Assembly: GCA_044228045.1 (NCBI GenBank)
Contig: JBGAVQ010000060.1
Location: 1-23,528 of the forward strand
Source: JAXLVB01 sp044228045
Lineage (GTDB): Bacteria; Bacteroidota; Bacteroidia; Cytophagales; Spirosomataceae
Reading direction: 5' to 3'
Length of the DNA stretch: 23,528 bases
Shown: positions 16,340 to 23,048 of the stretch, one piece after another
Layout of the letters: each line of letters starts with the position of its first letter
How positions within the stretch are numbered: position 1 is the first letter of the stretch
Position numbers and translations under genes: made by a program
Notes under the pieces: model-generated
Database searches by the model: none
Told to the model about the DNA's origin: nothing
Seen by the model: only the letters and a program-made list of their open reading frames with translations

Positions 16340-17506
16340 TTAAAGCCAATAGCCCAGCCCAAGCCCGATGATGATGATTAAATAAGGGGGAATTTTGGTG
16401 AATTGCATCACTAAAAGAGTGATTATCAGGGTAAGTACACCTACCCAATCGCCTTTTTCGAGAATGGGTACTAACAGGGTGATAGCGGCAGAGAGGGTTA
16501 AGCCAATGCTCACTGCATTGATACCTTCGAGCGAGGCTCGAATGGCTCGATAGGTTTTGAGGTTGCCCCAAATGCGATAGACAAAGAAAATTAAAAAAGC
16601 TCCGGGTAAAAAAATACCGACAGCTCCTACTACACTACCAGCCAGTTTGCCCCACACACCATAGTCTCTCATTGACAACACGCCTACATATGAAGTAAGC
16701 GAAAACACCGGCCCTGGCACAGCTTGCGACAAAGCCATGCCCGACAAAAATTCGTCGGCACGAAGGTACTCTTTAAACTCAACAAATTCAGTAAATAACA
16801 AAGGGCCGAGTACTGTACCCCCCCCAAAAACGAGGCTCCCGTTTCGATAGAAATTCTCAAAAAGCCTAAAAATACGCTCGTCTGTAAAGTGACCTAACAG
16901 TGCTAAAAACACAAAAAAACCAACCCACAAAAAGAAGTTAGCCCAAGGCACATCAAAGTTTTTGTGGGCTTCTTTGGGGTGTGTTTTGTAGTCAAATGCA
17001 GTGAGGCTGCCACCTAAAATAAGCGTAATGGGGCAAATCCAAGGCGATTGAAAAATATATGCAGCTACGGCAGCCGCCATCATCAAAATAATGCCAATAG
17101 GTCTTTTAATAACCTTACTACCAATAGAATAGCCAGCGTGCATCAAAAATGCTACGCCAATGGGTTGCACAAATCGGAGCAACGAACGGTCTTGTAAGTA
17201 CGTGATGCCAAAGGCTGCCACAGTCATGATGACAACTGCTGGGGTAATCCAAACAATGAGTGTTAAATAGGCTAAATTGGGGCCGCCAATTTTGTACCCT
17301 AATGCTGTGATTGTTTGAGTAGAGGTAGGTCCGGGCAAAATCTGACAAAGCGCATTGAGTTCGAGCAGCTCGTCTTCTTTGAGATAGCCTCGTTTTTTAA
17401 CAAACCGCTCAATAAACAACGCCAAATGCACCTGCGGACCGCCAAAGGAAGTCAGCGCCAAAATCAGTACGTCTTTCAGGAAGATTAAATACCTGATTTT
17501 TCGCAT
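16340..17506 (-). CDS. chrA: Chromate transporter (CHR) family membrane protein
   Basis: A 388-residue long-chain CHR protein made of two homologous halves. The first half starts with LALTSFGGPQVHLALF and includes ILPGPTSTQT; the second has GSLVFGGGTVLGPLL and SQAVPGPVFS. These paired FGG and PGP motifs mark the family, and about ten hydrophobic segments follow. Characterised members export chromate by proton antiport, but many homologues are not tied to chromate resistance, so the symbol is by family only. It converges on the LytTR regulator with a 25-base gap. No chrB or chrF neighbour is present. Confidence 0.92.
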   Translation of the reverse strand: MRKIRYLIFLKDVLILALTSFGGPQVHLALFIERFVKKRGYLKEDELLELNALCQILPGPTSTQTITALGYKIGGPNLAYLTLIVWITPAVVIMTVAAFGITYLQDRSLLRFVQPIGVAFLMHAGYSIGSKVIKRPIGIILMMAAAVAAYIFQSPWICPITLILGGSLTAFDYKTHPKEAHKNFDVPWANFFLWVGFFVFLALLGHFTDERIFRLFENFYRNGSLVFGGGTVLGPLLFTEFVEFKEYLRADEFLSGMALSQAVPGPVFSLTSYVGVLSMRDYGVWGKLAGSVVGAVGIFLPGAFLIFFVYRIWGNLKTYRAIRASLEGINAVSIGLTLSAAITLLVPILEKGDWVGVLTLIITLLVMQFTKIPPYLIIIIGLGLGYWL

Positions 17507-17516
17507 AGTTTTCTGG

Positions 17517-17628
17517 ATTGCGGATTTTCGATGGCGGATTTCGGATTTTTAGTCTAAAAACCCGAAAATTCATTGTTGAAGTATCGTATTCTTCAACAAT
17601 CCAGAGTCCGAAATTATAAATCCGCAAT
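17517..17628. repeat. Nested three-stem palindromic element
   Basis: Three perfect stems are nested. The outer stem is ATTGCGGATTT (17517-17527) with AAATCCGCAAT (17618-17628). The middle stem is ATTTCGGA (17538-17545) with TCCGAAAT (17607-17614). The inner stem is ATTGTTGAAG (17572-17581) with CTTCAACAAT (17591-17600) around a 9-base loop. An alternative pairing CTGGATTG (17513-17520) with CAATCCAG (17597-17604) also exists. It sits just upstream of the chrA start and has no coding potential; it could be a dispersed palindromic repeat or a transcript leader structure. Confidence 0.75.
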
Positions 17629-17727
17629 AGGTTTGTGGGTTAGGCAAAAATTGCATGTCTTCAATGAGCAGGCAAGCAATTTAACGAGATTTATCTATAC
17701 AAGAAAATGATTTTTGTTAGTCGTACT

Positions 17728-17931
17728 TCATTTCTTTTTTCTGATTTCTTCTAACAAGAGATTTATTCCGCCTTTTAGCTCGTTTTGCCCATTCTTTACA
17801 TCTATTTGTACCTCTCGTATCTGAAACCGAGCCAATTGAGTATTCATGCGAGATTGTTCCAACTTAACAGACAAAGTTTACACTTTGGTTAAGGATATTT
17901 TTACTTTTATAGAGGCAACTTCTTCTGCCAT
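17728..17931 (-). pseudogene. Small coiled-coil protein remnant with one in-frame stop
   Basis: Reading from ATG 17929-17931 the frame runs 17 codons (MAEEVASIKVKISLTKV), meets TAA at 17878-17880, then continues open for 49 more codons to TGA at 17728-17730. The downstream part has protein-like composition and helical heptads (LEQSRMNTQLARFQIREVQI, then NELKGGINLLLEEIRKKK). The whole would be 66 residues if the TAA were sense. The second half could also be expressed alone from ATG 17845-17847 (39 residues). I do not recognise the family. This may be decay of a small gene, a sequencing error, or chance. Confidence 0.35.
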
Positions 17932-18026
17932 CCTATATTGTTACAGGAGGATTTTAGCAACCAAAACTCTAATTGTTTGTTTTTTGTCTGTTGTCGTTGT
18001 ATTAAGTAGTTGATTTTAAGGCAGTT

Positions 18027-18060
18027 TCTCTTGTCTCTACTCTCAATCTCTCTTGTCTAA
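18027..18060. repeat. TCTCTTGTCT short repeat after the oxygenase stop
   Basis: TCTCTTGTCT occurs twice about 23 bases apart with ACTCTCAATC between, giving a pyrimidine-rich block directly downstream of the minus-strand 2OG oxygenase gene. Confidence 0.35.
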
Positions 18061-18066
18061 TCGTTA

Positions 18067-19044
18067 TTATTTTTTTAACCCCAACTCAATCAATCGTTCC
18101 TCCAAAAATCCTCCTGCGGTCATATCGGCGTACATTTTGGGATGTTCTTTATCAATACACGATTCCAGACTGGTCAAGTCCATTTCGGAGCGGGGGTGCA
18201 TAAAAAACGGAATCGAAAAGCGAGATGTTCCCATTTTTTCACGAGGCGGATTCACCACTCGGTGAATGGTTGATTTGAGTTTGTGGTTAGTGAGGCGGTC
18301 AAGCATATCGCCTACGTTTACAATTACTTGGTCGGGCAAGGCTGTGATGGGTATCCAGGCACCATCTCGGCGCAAAACTTCAAGTCCTTCGGCAGAAGCC
18401 CCCATCAGTAAGGTAATTAGGTTAATATCGCCATGTGCTGCGGCTCTAACTGCACCGGGTTGTACGGTCTCGGGGTCAAGCGGAAAATAGTGAATAGCCC
18501 GTAGAATAGAATTGCCATTTTTGACTTTTGCCTCAAAATAATCTTCGGGCAAACCCAAATATAGCGCAATGGCTTGTAAAAGAGCCTTACCTGCTTTTTC
18601 GAGCGTGTGATAGGTTTGCAGTGTAAGGTCTTTAAACTCAGGGATTTCTTCGGGAAAATAATTTGGTGGATATTCGCTCCAGATAGGGTCATTATCGCCT
18701 TCGGCTCGTTCTTGTCCAATGTGGTAAAATTCTTTTAGGTCGGCTACTTTGAAACCCTTGGCGGTTTCACGGCCTTTACCAATGTAGCCTCGTTGGCCAG
18801 CTATGCCCGGAATGTCGTACTTTAACTTTAGCTCGCCTGGCGAAAAAAAGAACTTTTTCACGACTGCATATAGTTCATCTGTTTGCTCTTGGGTGAGGCC
18901 GTGATTTTTGATGGCTACAAAGCCAATATTATTGAAAGCACTGCCCAATGCTTGCACAAAATTAGCTTTGCGCTGAGGGTCTCCTGACAAGAAATCTGCC
19001 AAGTCCAGCGAAGGGATTGCATCTAAAAGTTGTTGGTCGTTCAT
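18067..19044 (-). CDS. 2-oxoglutarate/Fe(II)-dependent oxygenase, isopenicillin-N-synthase-like
   Basis: The 325-residue protein has the two-part layout of the IPNS-like family: an N-terminal DIOX_N domain (about 8-130, with GFVAIKNHGL and AGQRGYIGKGRE) and the double-stranded beta-helix domain. The iron-binding triad is visible as His204 and Asp206 (AAHGDINLITLL) and His261 (STIHRVVNP), with the 2-oxoglutarate-binding Arg275-x-Ser277 (TSRFSIPFF). Such enzymes hydroxylate or desaturate small molecules using O2; the substrate cannot be told from sequence. It lies 99 bases after the FAD-linked dehydrogenase on the same strand and could be the last gene of that operon, or have its own promoter in the gap, which contains a small palindrome, TATGAC/GTCATA (19096-19111). 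Confidence 0.92.
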   Translation of the reverse strand: MNDQQLLDAIPSLDLADFLSGDPQRKANFVQALGSAFNNIGFVAIKNHGLTQEQTDELYAVVKKFFFSPGELKLKYDIPGIAGQRGYIGKGRETAKGFKVADLKEFYHIGQERAEGDNDPIWSEYPPNYFPEEIPEFKDLTLQTYHTLEKAGKALLQAIALYLGLPEDYFEAKVKNGNSILRAIHYFPLDPETVQPGAVRAAAHGDINLITLLMGASAEGLEVLRRDGAWIPITALPDQVIVNVGDMLDRLTNHKLKSTIHRVVNPPREKMGTSRFSIPFFMHPRSEMDLTSLESCIDKEHPKMYADMTAGGFLEERLIELGLKK

Positions 19045-19143
19045 AGTGATGATGAAGATTTTATACGCAAAAATAGGCGATGATTTGCTTCATTTGTATG
19101 ACTTCTGTCATATAGTTGCTCGATTGGGTGAGTTTTTTTGTGA

Positions 19144-20520
19144 TTAAGCAATCAATTTTCCAGGATTCATTAAGTTGGCAGGGTCTAAGGCTTGTTTGAT
19201 AGCTTGCATTACCTCGAGGGCTTCGTGGTGTTCTAAGGGCATAAAAGGCAGTTTTCCAGTACCGATGCCATGCTCGCCAGTACAAGTTCCATCCATGGCT
19301 AATGCCCTCATTACCAATCGCTCATTGAGTTTTTTTGCTTTTGCCAGTTCCTCCAAATCATCAGGTTTAATAACAATTGCCAAGTGGAAGTTGCCATCGC
19401 CCACATGACCCAACACTGGCGCAATCAACCCCGACGCTTTAATATCGGCTTGGGTTTCGGTAATGCAAGTGGCCAACCTCGAAATCGGCACACAAACATC
19501 GGTGGACATCAATTTCCCGTTTGGCACCAGGGCTACCGCAGCTGGAGCGGCATCGGTGCGAGCTCGCCATAAGATTTGTTGCTTGGCCTTGTCTTTTTCC
19601 CACTCAAAATCGCTTGCACCCAGTTCAGTTGCAATTTGTTGAACCTTGCTAATTTGTTCTTCTAACTCAGCTACAGACCCGTGAAACTCTAAGAAAAGGG
19701 TAGGACGTTCAGGATAATTTAAGGCTGAAAATTGGTTTACAGCCTTAATCATCAACTCGTCTAATAGCTCAATTTTGGCAATTGGGATGCCTTTTTGAAT
19801 GGTTTTGATGGCTGTATTAACGGCGGCCTCAACGCTTGGAAAATTGCAAATGGCTACAAAAATATGCTCTGGATAGCTGTGTAGCTTAATGGTGAGCTCA
19901 GTAATAATACCGAGTGTTCCTTCGGCTCCTACAAAAAGGCGTGTGAGGTCATAACCTGCCGACGATTTTTTGGCTTTGCTACCTGTTTTGATAACTTGCC
20001 CGTTGGCAAGCACTACAGTCATGGACAATACATTGTCTTTCATGGTGCCATAACGAACCGCATTAGTGCCTGATGCCCTGGTGCTTGCCATGCCTCCCAG
20101 GGTTGCATTTACCCCCGGCCCAATCGGAAAGAAAAAGCCGCTGTCTATCAGTAAGTTGTCTAACTGATTTCGGGTTACACCCGCCTGTATGGTAGCGTAC
20201 ATGTCGGCTTGATTCATTTCAAGTACCTCGTTCATGTGCTGGAGGTCTATGCAAACGCCGCCATGTATCGCCAAAATATGCCCTTCAATAGAAGTGCCCG
20301 CCCCGTAAGGAATAATGGGGATATTGTGATGGCTGCAACAGTTTACAATACTGACTACTTCGTCAGTTGAGTGCGGATATACTACAATGTCTGGCGGCTT
20401 ATTTTCGTGGTAAGTAAAGCCGCCGCCGTGTTCGTTTCGGATGGTTTCGCTATCAGAAACACGGTCGCCCAACAAGGTCGTTAGTTCGTTTAGTAGCTTG
20501 ATTTTGAGGGTGGTATCCAT
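19144..20520 (-). CDS. FAD-linked 2-hydroxyacid dehydrogenase (GlcD / D-lactate dehydrogenase type)
   Basis: A 458-residue flavoprotein of the VAO/PCMH family. The FAD-binding part has PDIVVYPHSTDEVVSIV, IIPYGAGTSIEGH, FPIGPGVNATLGGM and RLFVGAEGTLGIITEL. The C-terminal domain has GHVGDGNFHLAIV, with metal-binding histidines, and CTGEHGIGTGKLPFM, then ALDPANLMNPGK, all typical of GlcD and eukaryotic-type D-lactate dehydrogenases. It oxidises D-2-hydroxy acids (lactate or glycolate class) to the keto acid; which one is not determined. GlcE and GlcF partners are absent, favouring a stand-alone D-lactate-type enzyme. Its ATG overlaps the stop of the preceding small gene (TAATG), so the two are coupled. 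Confidence 0.93.
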   Translation of the reverse strand: MDTTLKIKLLNELTTLLGDRVSDSETIRNEHGGGFTYHENKPPDIVVYPHSTDEVVSIVNCCSHHNIPIIPYGAGTSIEGHILAIHGGVCIDLQHMNEVLEMNQADMYATIQAGVTRNQLDNLLIDSGFFFPIGPGVNATLGGMASTRASGTNAVRYGTMKDNVLSMTVVLANGQVIKTGSKAKKSSAGYDLTRLFVGAEGTLGIITELTIKLHSYPEHIFVAICNFPSVEAAVNTAIKTIQKGIPIAKIELLDELMIKAVNQFSALNYPERPTLFLEFHGSVAELEEQISKVQQIATELGASDFEWEKDKAKQQILWRARTDAAPAAVALVPNGKLMSTDVCVPISRLATCITETQADIKASGLIAPVLGHVGDGNFHLAIVIKPDDLEELAKAKKLNERLVMRALAMDGTCTGEHGIGTGKLPFMPLEHHEALEVMQAIKQALDPANLMNPGKLIA

Positions 20521-20756
20521 TATGCCAACTCAGGAAAGCGATTACGGTAGGTTTCTATCATTTTGTCGGTTGCTGCCATTTTTTCTTTTAGCGCAGAAAA
20601 CATGGTCTGATAAGCCTTGTCCAATTCTCCTTTTTCTTCTTCGGAGGCATTCTGATAGTAAGTTTGATATTCCTGAGCAATCGTTCTATTCGATTCAGGC
20701 GTAATGGCTTCTTCGATTTGCCTGTGATACCACCAAAAAGCTTCTTTTGTATTCAT
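20520..20756 (-). CDS. Small soluble protein coupled to the hydroxyacid dehydrogenase
   Basis: A 78-residue, charged, mostly helical protein with no membrane segment or signal. It has WWYHRQIEEAI near the start and a Glu/Lys/Ala-rich middle (NASEEEKGELDKAYQTMF). I do not recognise a family. Its stop overlaps the start of the dehydrogenase as TAATG and its start overlaps the stop of the upstream frame as ATGA, so it sits inside a tightly coupled operon. This makes it likely to be real despite its size. Confidence 0.6.
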   Translation of the reverse strand: MNTKEAFWWYHRQIEEAITPESNRTIAQEYQTYYQNASEEEKGELDKAYQTMFSALKEKMAATDKMIETYRNRFPELA

Positions 20757-20902
20757 GATTCTTCTTTTAAATCTTGGTCTATTTTATGGAGTACCCCTCG
20801 GTATGAAATAGCTTTATTAACCAAAAACCGAAAGTACGTATCGTTGCCTCGTGGTGGAAATTCAAGTATAGCTTGTTCGGTTTGGTTGAGGAATTGGCTG
20901 AC
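20753..20902 (-). pseudogene. Small frame upstream of the 78-residue gene, apparently missing its start
   Basis: A protein-like frame of 49 residues (from VSQFLNQTEQAILEFPPRGN to KIDQDLKEES) ends in TGA at 20753-20755, overlapping the next gene's ATG as ATGA. It has no ATG of its own: upstream it meets TGA at 20903-20905, and before that the same frame reads KEGQELTVSRI back to another stop. Either a nonsense change or an indel has removed the true N-terminus, or a non-ATG start is used. A neighbouring frame reads RIDCVENLSQ at the same place, which would join if four bases were removed near 20898-20903. I do not recognise the family. The ATGA coupling argues it was a real operon gene. Confidence 0.45.
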
Positions 20903-20987
20903 TCAGATTCTCGACACAGTCAATTCTTGCCCTTCTTTTTATTCATAAATTTATGGGTACTCCTTGAAGAAAACAAACCAAAGTTAC

Positions 20988-21023
20988 AAAAAAGGTTCAG
21001 ACCTCTCAGCCCGAACCTTTTTT
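20988..21023 (-). terminator. Rho-independent terminator of the superoxide dismutase gene
   Basis: AAAAAAGGTTC (20988-20998) pairs perfectly with GAACCTTTTTT (21013-21023) around a 14-base loop, giving a T-run on both strands. It lies about 55 bases after the sod stop and could also stop transcription coming the other way. Confidence 0.85.
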
Positions 21024-21076
21024 ACTGATTATACTTGTGCTTTGTGCCTTGCATTTTTGCAATTTGCACCTTGGCG

Positions 21077-21751
21077 TTACTTCATCGCATCTTCATACCG
21101 TTTGCCAATGGCTACCCAGTTTACTACATTCCAAAACCCGTCCACGTAGTCAGGGCGTTTGTTTTGGTATTTGAGGTAATAGGCGTGTTCCCATACATCT
21201 AAGCCCAAAATAGGCGTGCCTTTTACTTCGGCAACATCCATCAAGGGATTATCTTGGTTGGGGGTTGATGAAATGACCAATTTTTTGTCTTTTACCACAA
21301 GCCAAACCCACCCTGAGCCAAAACGAGCAGCGGCAGCTTTCTTGAATTCTTCTTTAAATTTGTCGTAAGAACCAAAGGTGGCATTCATCACTTTTGAAAG
21401 CTCACCCGTAGGAGGACCGCCGGCTTTTGGCCCCATCATAGTCCAGAAAAAAGTATGATTCCAGTGACCACCAGCGTTGTTCCGCACAGCTGGGGGCATT
21501 TTGCCAGCGTCTTTTAGGAGGTCATAGAGGCTCTTTTTGGCCATGTCGGTATTGGCAACGGCCTTGTTGAGGTTATCCACATAAGCCTTATGGTGGCGGC
21601 TGTAGTGGATTTCCATCGTCATCTTGTCAATACTCGGCTCAAGCGCATCATAGGCGTAAGGAAGCGGGTCTTGCGTAAACTGGGCAAAAACACTTAGACT
21701 GGCAACGGTGAGACTTGCAGTTACGAAAGTCTTTAAAAAGTTTGTTTTCAT
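21077..21751 (-). CDS. Secreted Fe/Mn superoxide dismutase, Mn-type
   Basis: The enzyme converts superoxide to O2 and H2O2. I start at the ATG at 21749-21751 because it gives a clean signal peptide (MKTNFLKTF, then a hydrophobic core ending SVFAQ near residue 24); the longer frame adds 28 residues of no known kind. So the 224-residue protein is predicted periplasmic. Metal ligands are His49 (EIHYSRHH), His99 (GGHWNHTFFW), Asp185 and His189 (LDVWEHAYYLKY). The GGHxNH sequence and Gln166 in STPNQDNPLM are features of manganese-type enzymes, in contrast to the iron-type AxxxWNHTFY with an early Gln, though cambialistic activity cannot be excluded. It is monocistronic with its own terminator. Confidence 0.95.
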   Translation of the reverse strand: MKTNFLKTFVTASLTVASLSVFAQFTQDPLPYAYDALEPSIDKMTMEIHYSRHHKAYVDNLNKAVANTDMAKKSLYDLLKDAGKMPPAVRNNAGGHWNHTFFWTMMGPKAGGPPTGELSKVMNATFGSYDKFKEEFKKAAAARFGSGWVWLVVKDKKLVISSTPNQDNPLMDVAEVKGTPILGLDVWEHAYYLKYQNKRPDYVDGFWNVVNWVAIGKRYEDAMK

Positions 21752-21995
21752 TGAATTGGGTTTGTTTCTGATGGCATCAAAACGTTTAAAGGGTACAATT
21801 ATTGGAAAAATTCTTGGGATTAAATGAAAAATCACGGTTATCTGTTAGGTTTTATTCATTACTTATTTGATAATCAGTGCTTTGTATTTGATTAAATTCT
21901 GGCTCTACCCTTTCTCTATAATTCATAACTCCACAACACGCTGCGACGTATATTATTTTTTGGGTATTGTGGGTCATCAGGTCTAACCTAAAACT

Positions 21996-22015
21996 AAATA
22001 GGGCGATCGCTATTT
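21996..22015. repeat. Palindrome centred on GCGATCGC
   Basis: AAATA-GG-GCGATCGC-TATTT forms a loopless near-perfect palindrome with two extra G, about 20 bases downstream of the SDR stop. It lacks a T-run on either strand, so it is not a standard terminator; a protein-binding site is possible. Confidence 0.4.
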
Positions 22016-22033
22016 ATCATATTTATCAAGACC

Positions 22034-22795
22034 TCAATAAGGCGATGGACTCACGGCCGTCCAGCCGCCGTCCACCACTAAACTTTGCCCAGTAATGTGT
22101 TTGGCTTCTGGCGAAACAAAAAACAAGACCGCATTGGCAATGTCTGCGGGTGTAGCAGGATGCCCCATTGGCGTGATGCGTGACCAAGTGGCCTGATAAT
22201 CAGCGTCATCAGTGGTGCGCTCAGTAAGTGTAGCGCCAGGGGCAACGCAGTTGACCGTAATCTGGTAAGGAGACAATTCGATAACTAAATTTTTGGCGAG
22301 CATTTCAAGTCCAGCTTTAGTCATGGCGTAGGCAGCTAAATGCTGATGTGCCTGATGCCCCACCACCGACGACATAAACAAAATACGTCCGCCTGTGCCT
22401 TGCACTCGCATTTGCGTAGCACCTGCTTGCGCCAGCAAAAACGAACCCAGCAGATTCACCTCCATCACTCGCCGCACCGACTCGGCAGGGTATTCCCAAA
22501 AATCACCAAAAAGCGTAATGCCAGCATTGGCTACCACAATGTCCAAACGTCCGAAAAGTCGAACGGCGGTTTGAACCATTTGTTGAATAAAAACCGCATC
22601 CGACGAATCACCTGCAACAGCTTGGCAAGAGCCACCCAACTGCCGAATCTGCTCGGCAGCGGTTTGAGCCAGCGACTCATCTATATCATTGAGCAACACA
22701 TTGGCTCCTGATAAGGTCAATTGGCGACAGATTTCGTAGCCAATGCCTTGCCCAGCTCCTGTTACAATAGCTGTTTGGTTCTGAAAACGATTCAT
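22034..22795 (-). CDS. Short-chain dehydrogenase/reductase (SDR), FabG-like
   Basis: A 253-residue classical SDR: nucleotide-binding TGAGQGIG at residues 12-19, structural NAG at 90-92, catalytic Ser142/143 (FMSSVVG), Tyr156 and Lys160 (YAMTK), and the C-terminal TGQSLVVDGGW that closes many sugar/hydroxyacid SDRs. It uses NAD(P)(H) to interconvert an alcohol and a ketone; the substrate is unknown. An acidic Asp37 after beta-strand 2 (LLNDID) suggests NAD(H) preference, which is inference. It lies downstream of the FMN-dependent oxidase on the same strand, separated by 250 bases of repeat-rich DNA. Confidence 0.93.
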   Translation of the reverse strand: MNRFQNQTAIVTGAGQGIGYEICRQLTLSGANVLLNDIDESLAQTAAEQIRQLGGSCQAVAGDSSDAVFIQQMVQTAVRLFGRLDIVVANAGITLFGDFWEYPAESVRRVMEVNLLGSFLLAQAGATQMRVQGTGGRILFMSSVVGHQAHQHLAAYAMTKAGLEMLAKNLVIELSPYQITVNCVAPGATLTERTTDDADYQATWSRITPMGHPATPADIANAVLFFVSPEAKHITGQSLVVDGGWTAVSPSPY

Positions 22796-22805
22796 TTTTT
22801 ATTAT

Positions 22806-22931
22806 TAGTCAAGAAAAGTCGAGAGAGTCAAGGAAGTCGAGCATAGTCAAGACAGTCGAAAAGTCGAGGGAGTCAAGATTCGTTTAAAAAGTCAATCGCA
22901 GTCAAGGAAGTCGGAATGTCGAGAGAGTCAA
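22806..22931. repeat. AGTC(A/G)AG short-repeat array upstream of the SDR gene
   Basis: AGTC, usually followed by AAG or GAG, occurs twelve times, plus one TGTCGAG variant, at spacings of mostly 8-10 bases, for example at 22806, 22816, 22826, 22835, 22845, 22854, 22862, 22871, 22890, 22900, 22909 and 22926. The spacers vary. It lies right before the SDR start codon on the minus strand. Confidence 0.75.
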
Positions 22932-23021
22932 GTGTGGAATTTATTTTAACTTTTTCTGAAAATCTATTTCAGTACAAGAAAATTCCACCCCCTCTGCCCA
23001 CTATCCCATCTCACCACCCGC

Positions 23022-23048
23022 TTTCGACTTCCTCGACTTTCTTGACTA
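23022..23048. repeat. Inverse copy of the AGTC repeat at the end of the hydroxyacid oxidase gene
   Basis: The minus strand reads AGTCAAGAAAGTCGAGGAAG and continues, in opposite orientation to the array at 22806-22931. The first repeat overlaps the TAG stop codon. The two blocks could base-pair across about 100 bases of non-coding sequence. Confidence 0.65.

Larger units (their letters stand above)
17507..18066. other. 560-bp gene-poor region with palindrome, gene remnant and pyrimidine repeat
   Basis: From left to right on the plus strand it contains the nested palindrome (17517-17628), the 3' end and body of an interrupted small minus-strand frame (17728-17931), and a run of TCTCTTGTCT words (18027-18060) just after the oxygenase stop. 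No intact gene of normal size is present. Confidence 0.6.

Noticed and set aside
20903..20905. In-frame TGA in the small operon frame as a possible selenocysteine codon, given selD in the window
   Set aside because: The residue would lie between Ile and Val with no redox motif, I see no bacterial SECIS-like hairpin right after it, and upstream the same frame soon meets another stop. SelD alone can serve tRNA selenouridine.
22003..22010. GCGATCGC as the cyanobacterial HIP1 repeat, together with the cyanobacteria-like IS
   Set aside because: There is only one occurrence in the window, and all other genes are typical of Bacteroidota. Transfer from cyanobacteria is not supported by one octamer.
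22806..22931. CRISPR array
   Set aside because: Units are only about 7 bases with variable 2-5-base spacers and no cas genes are present.
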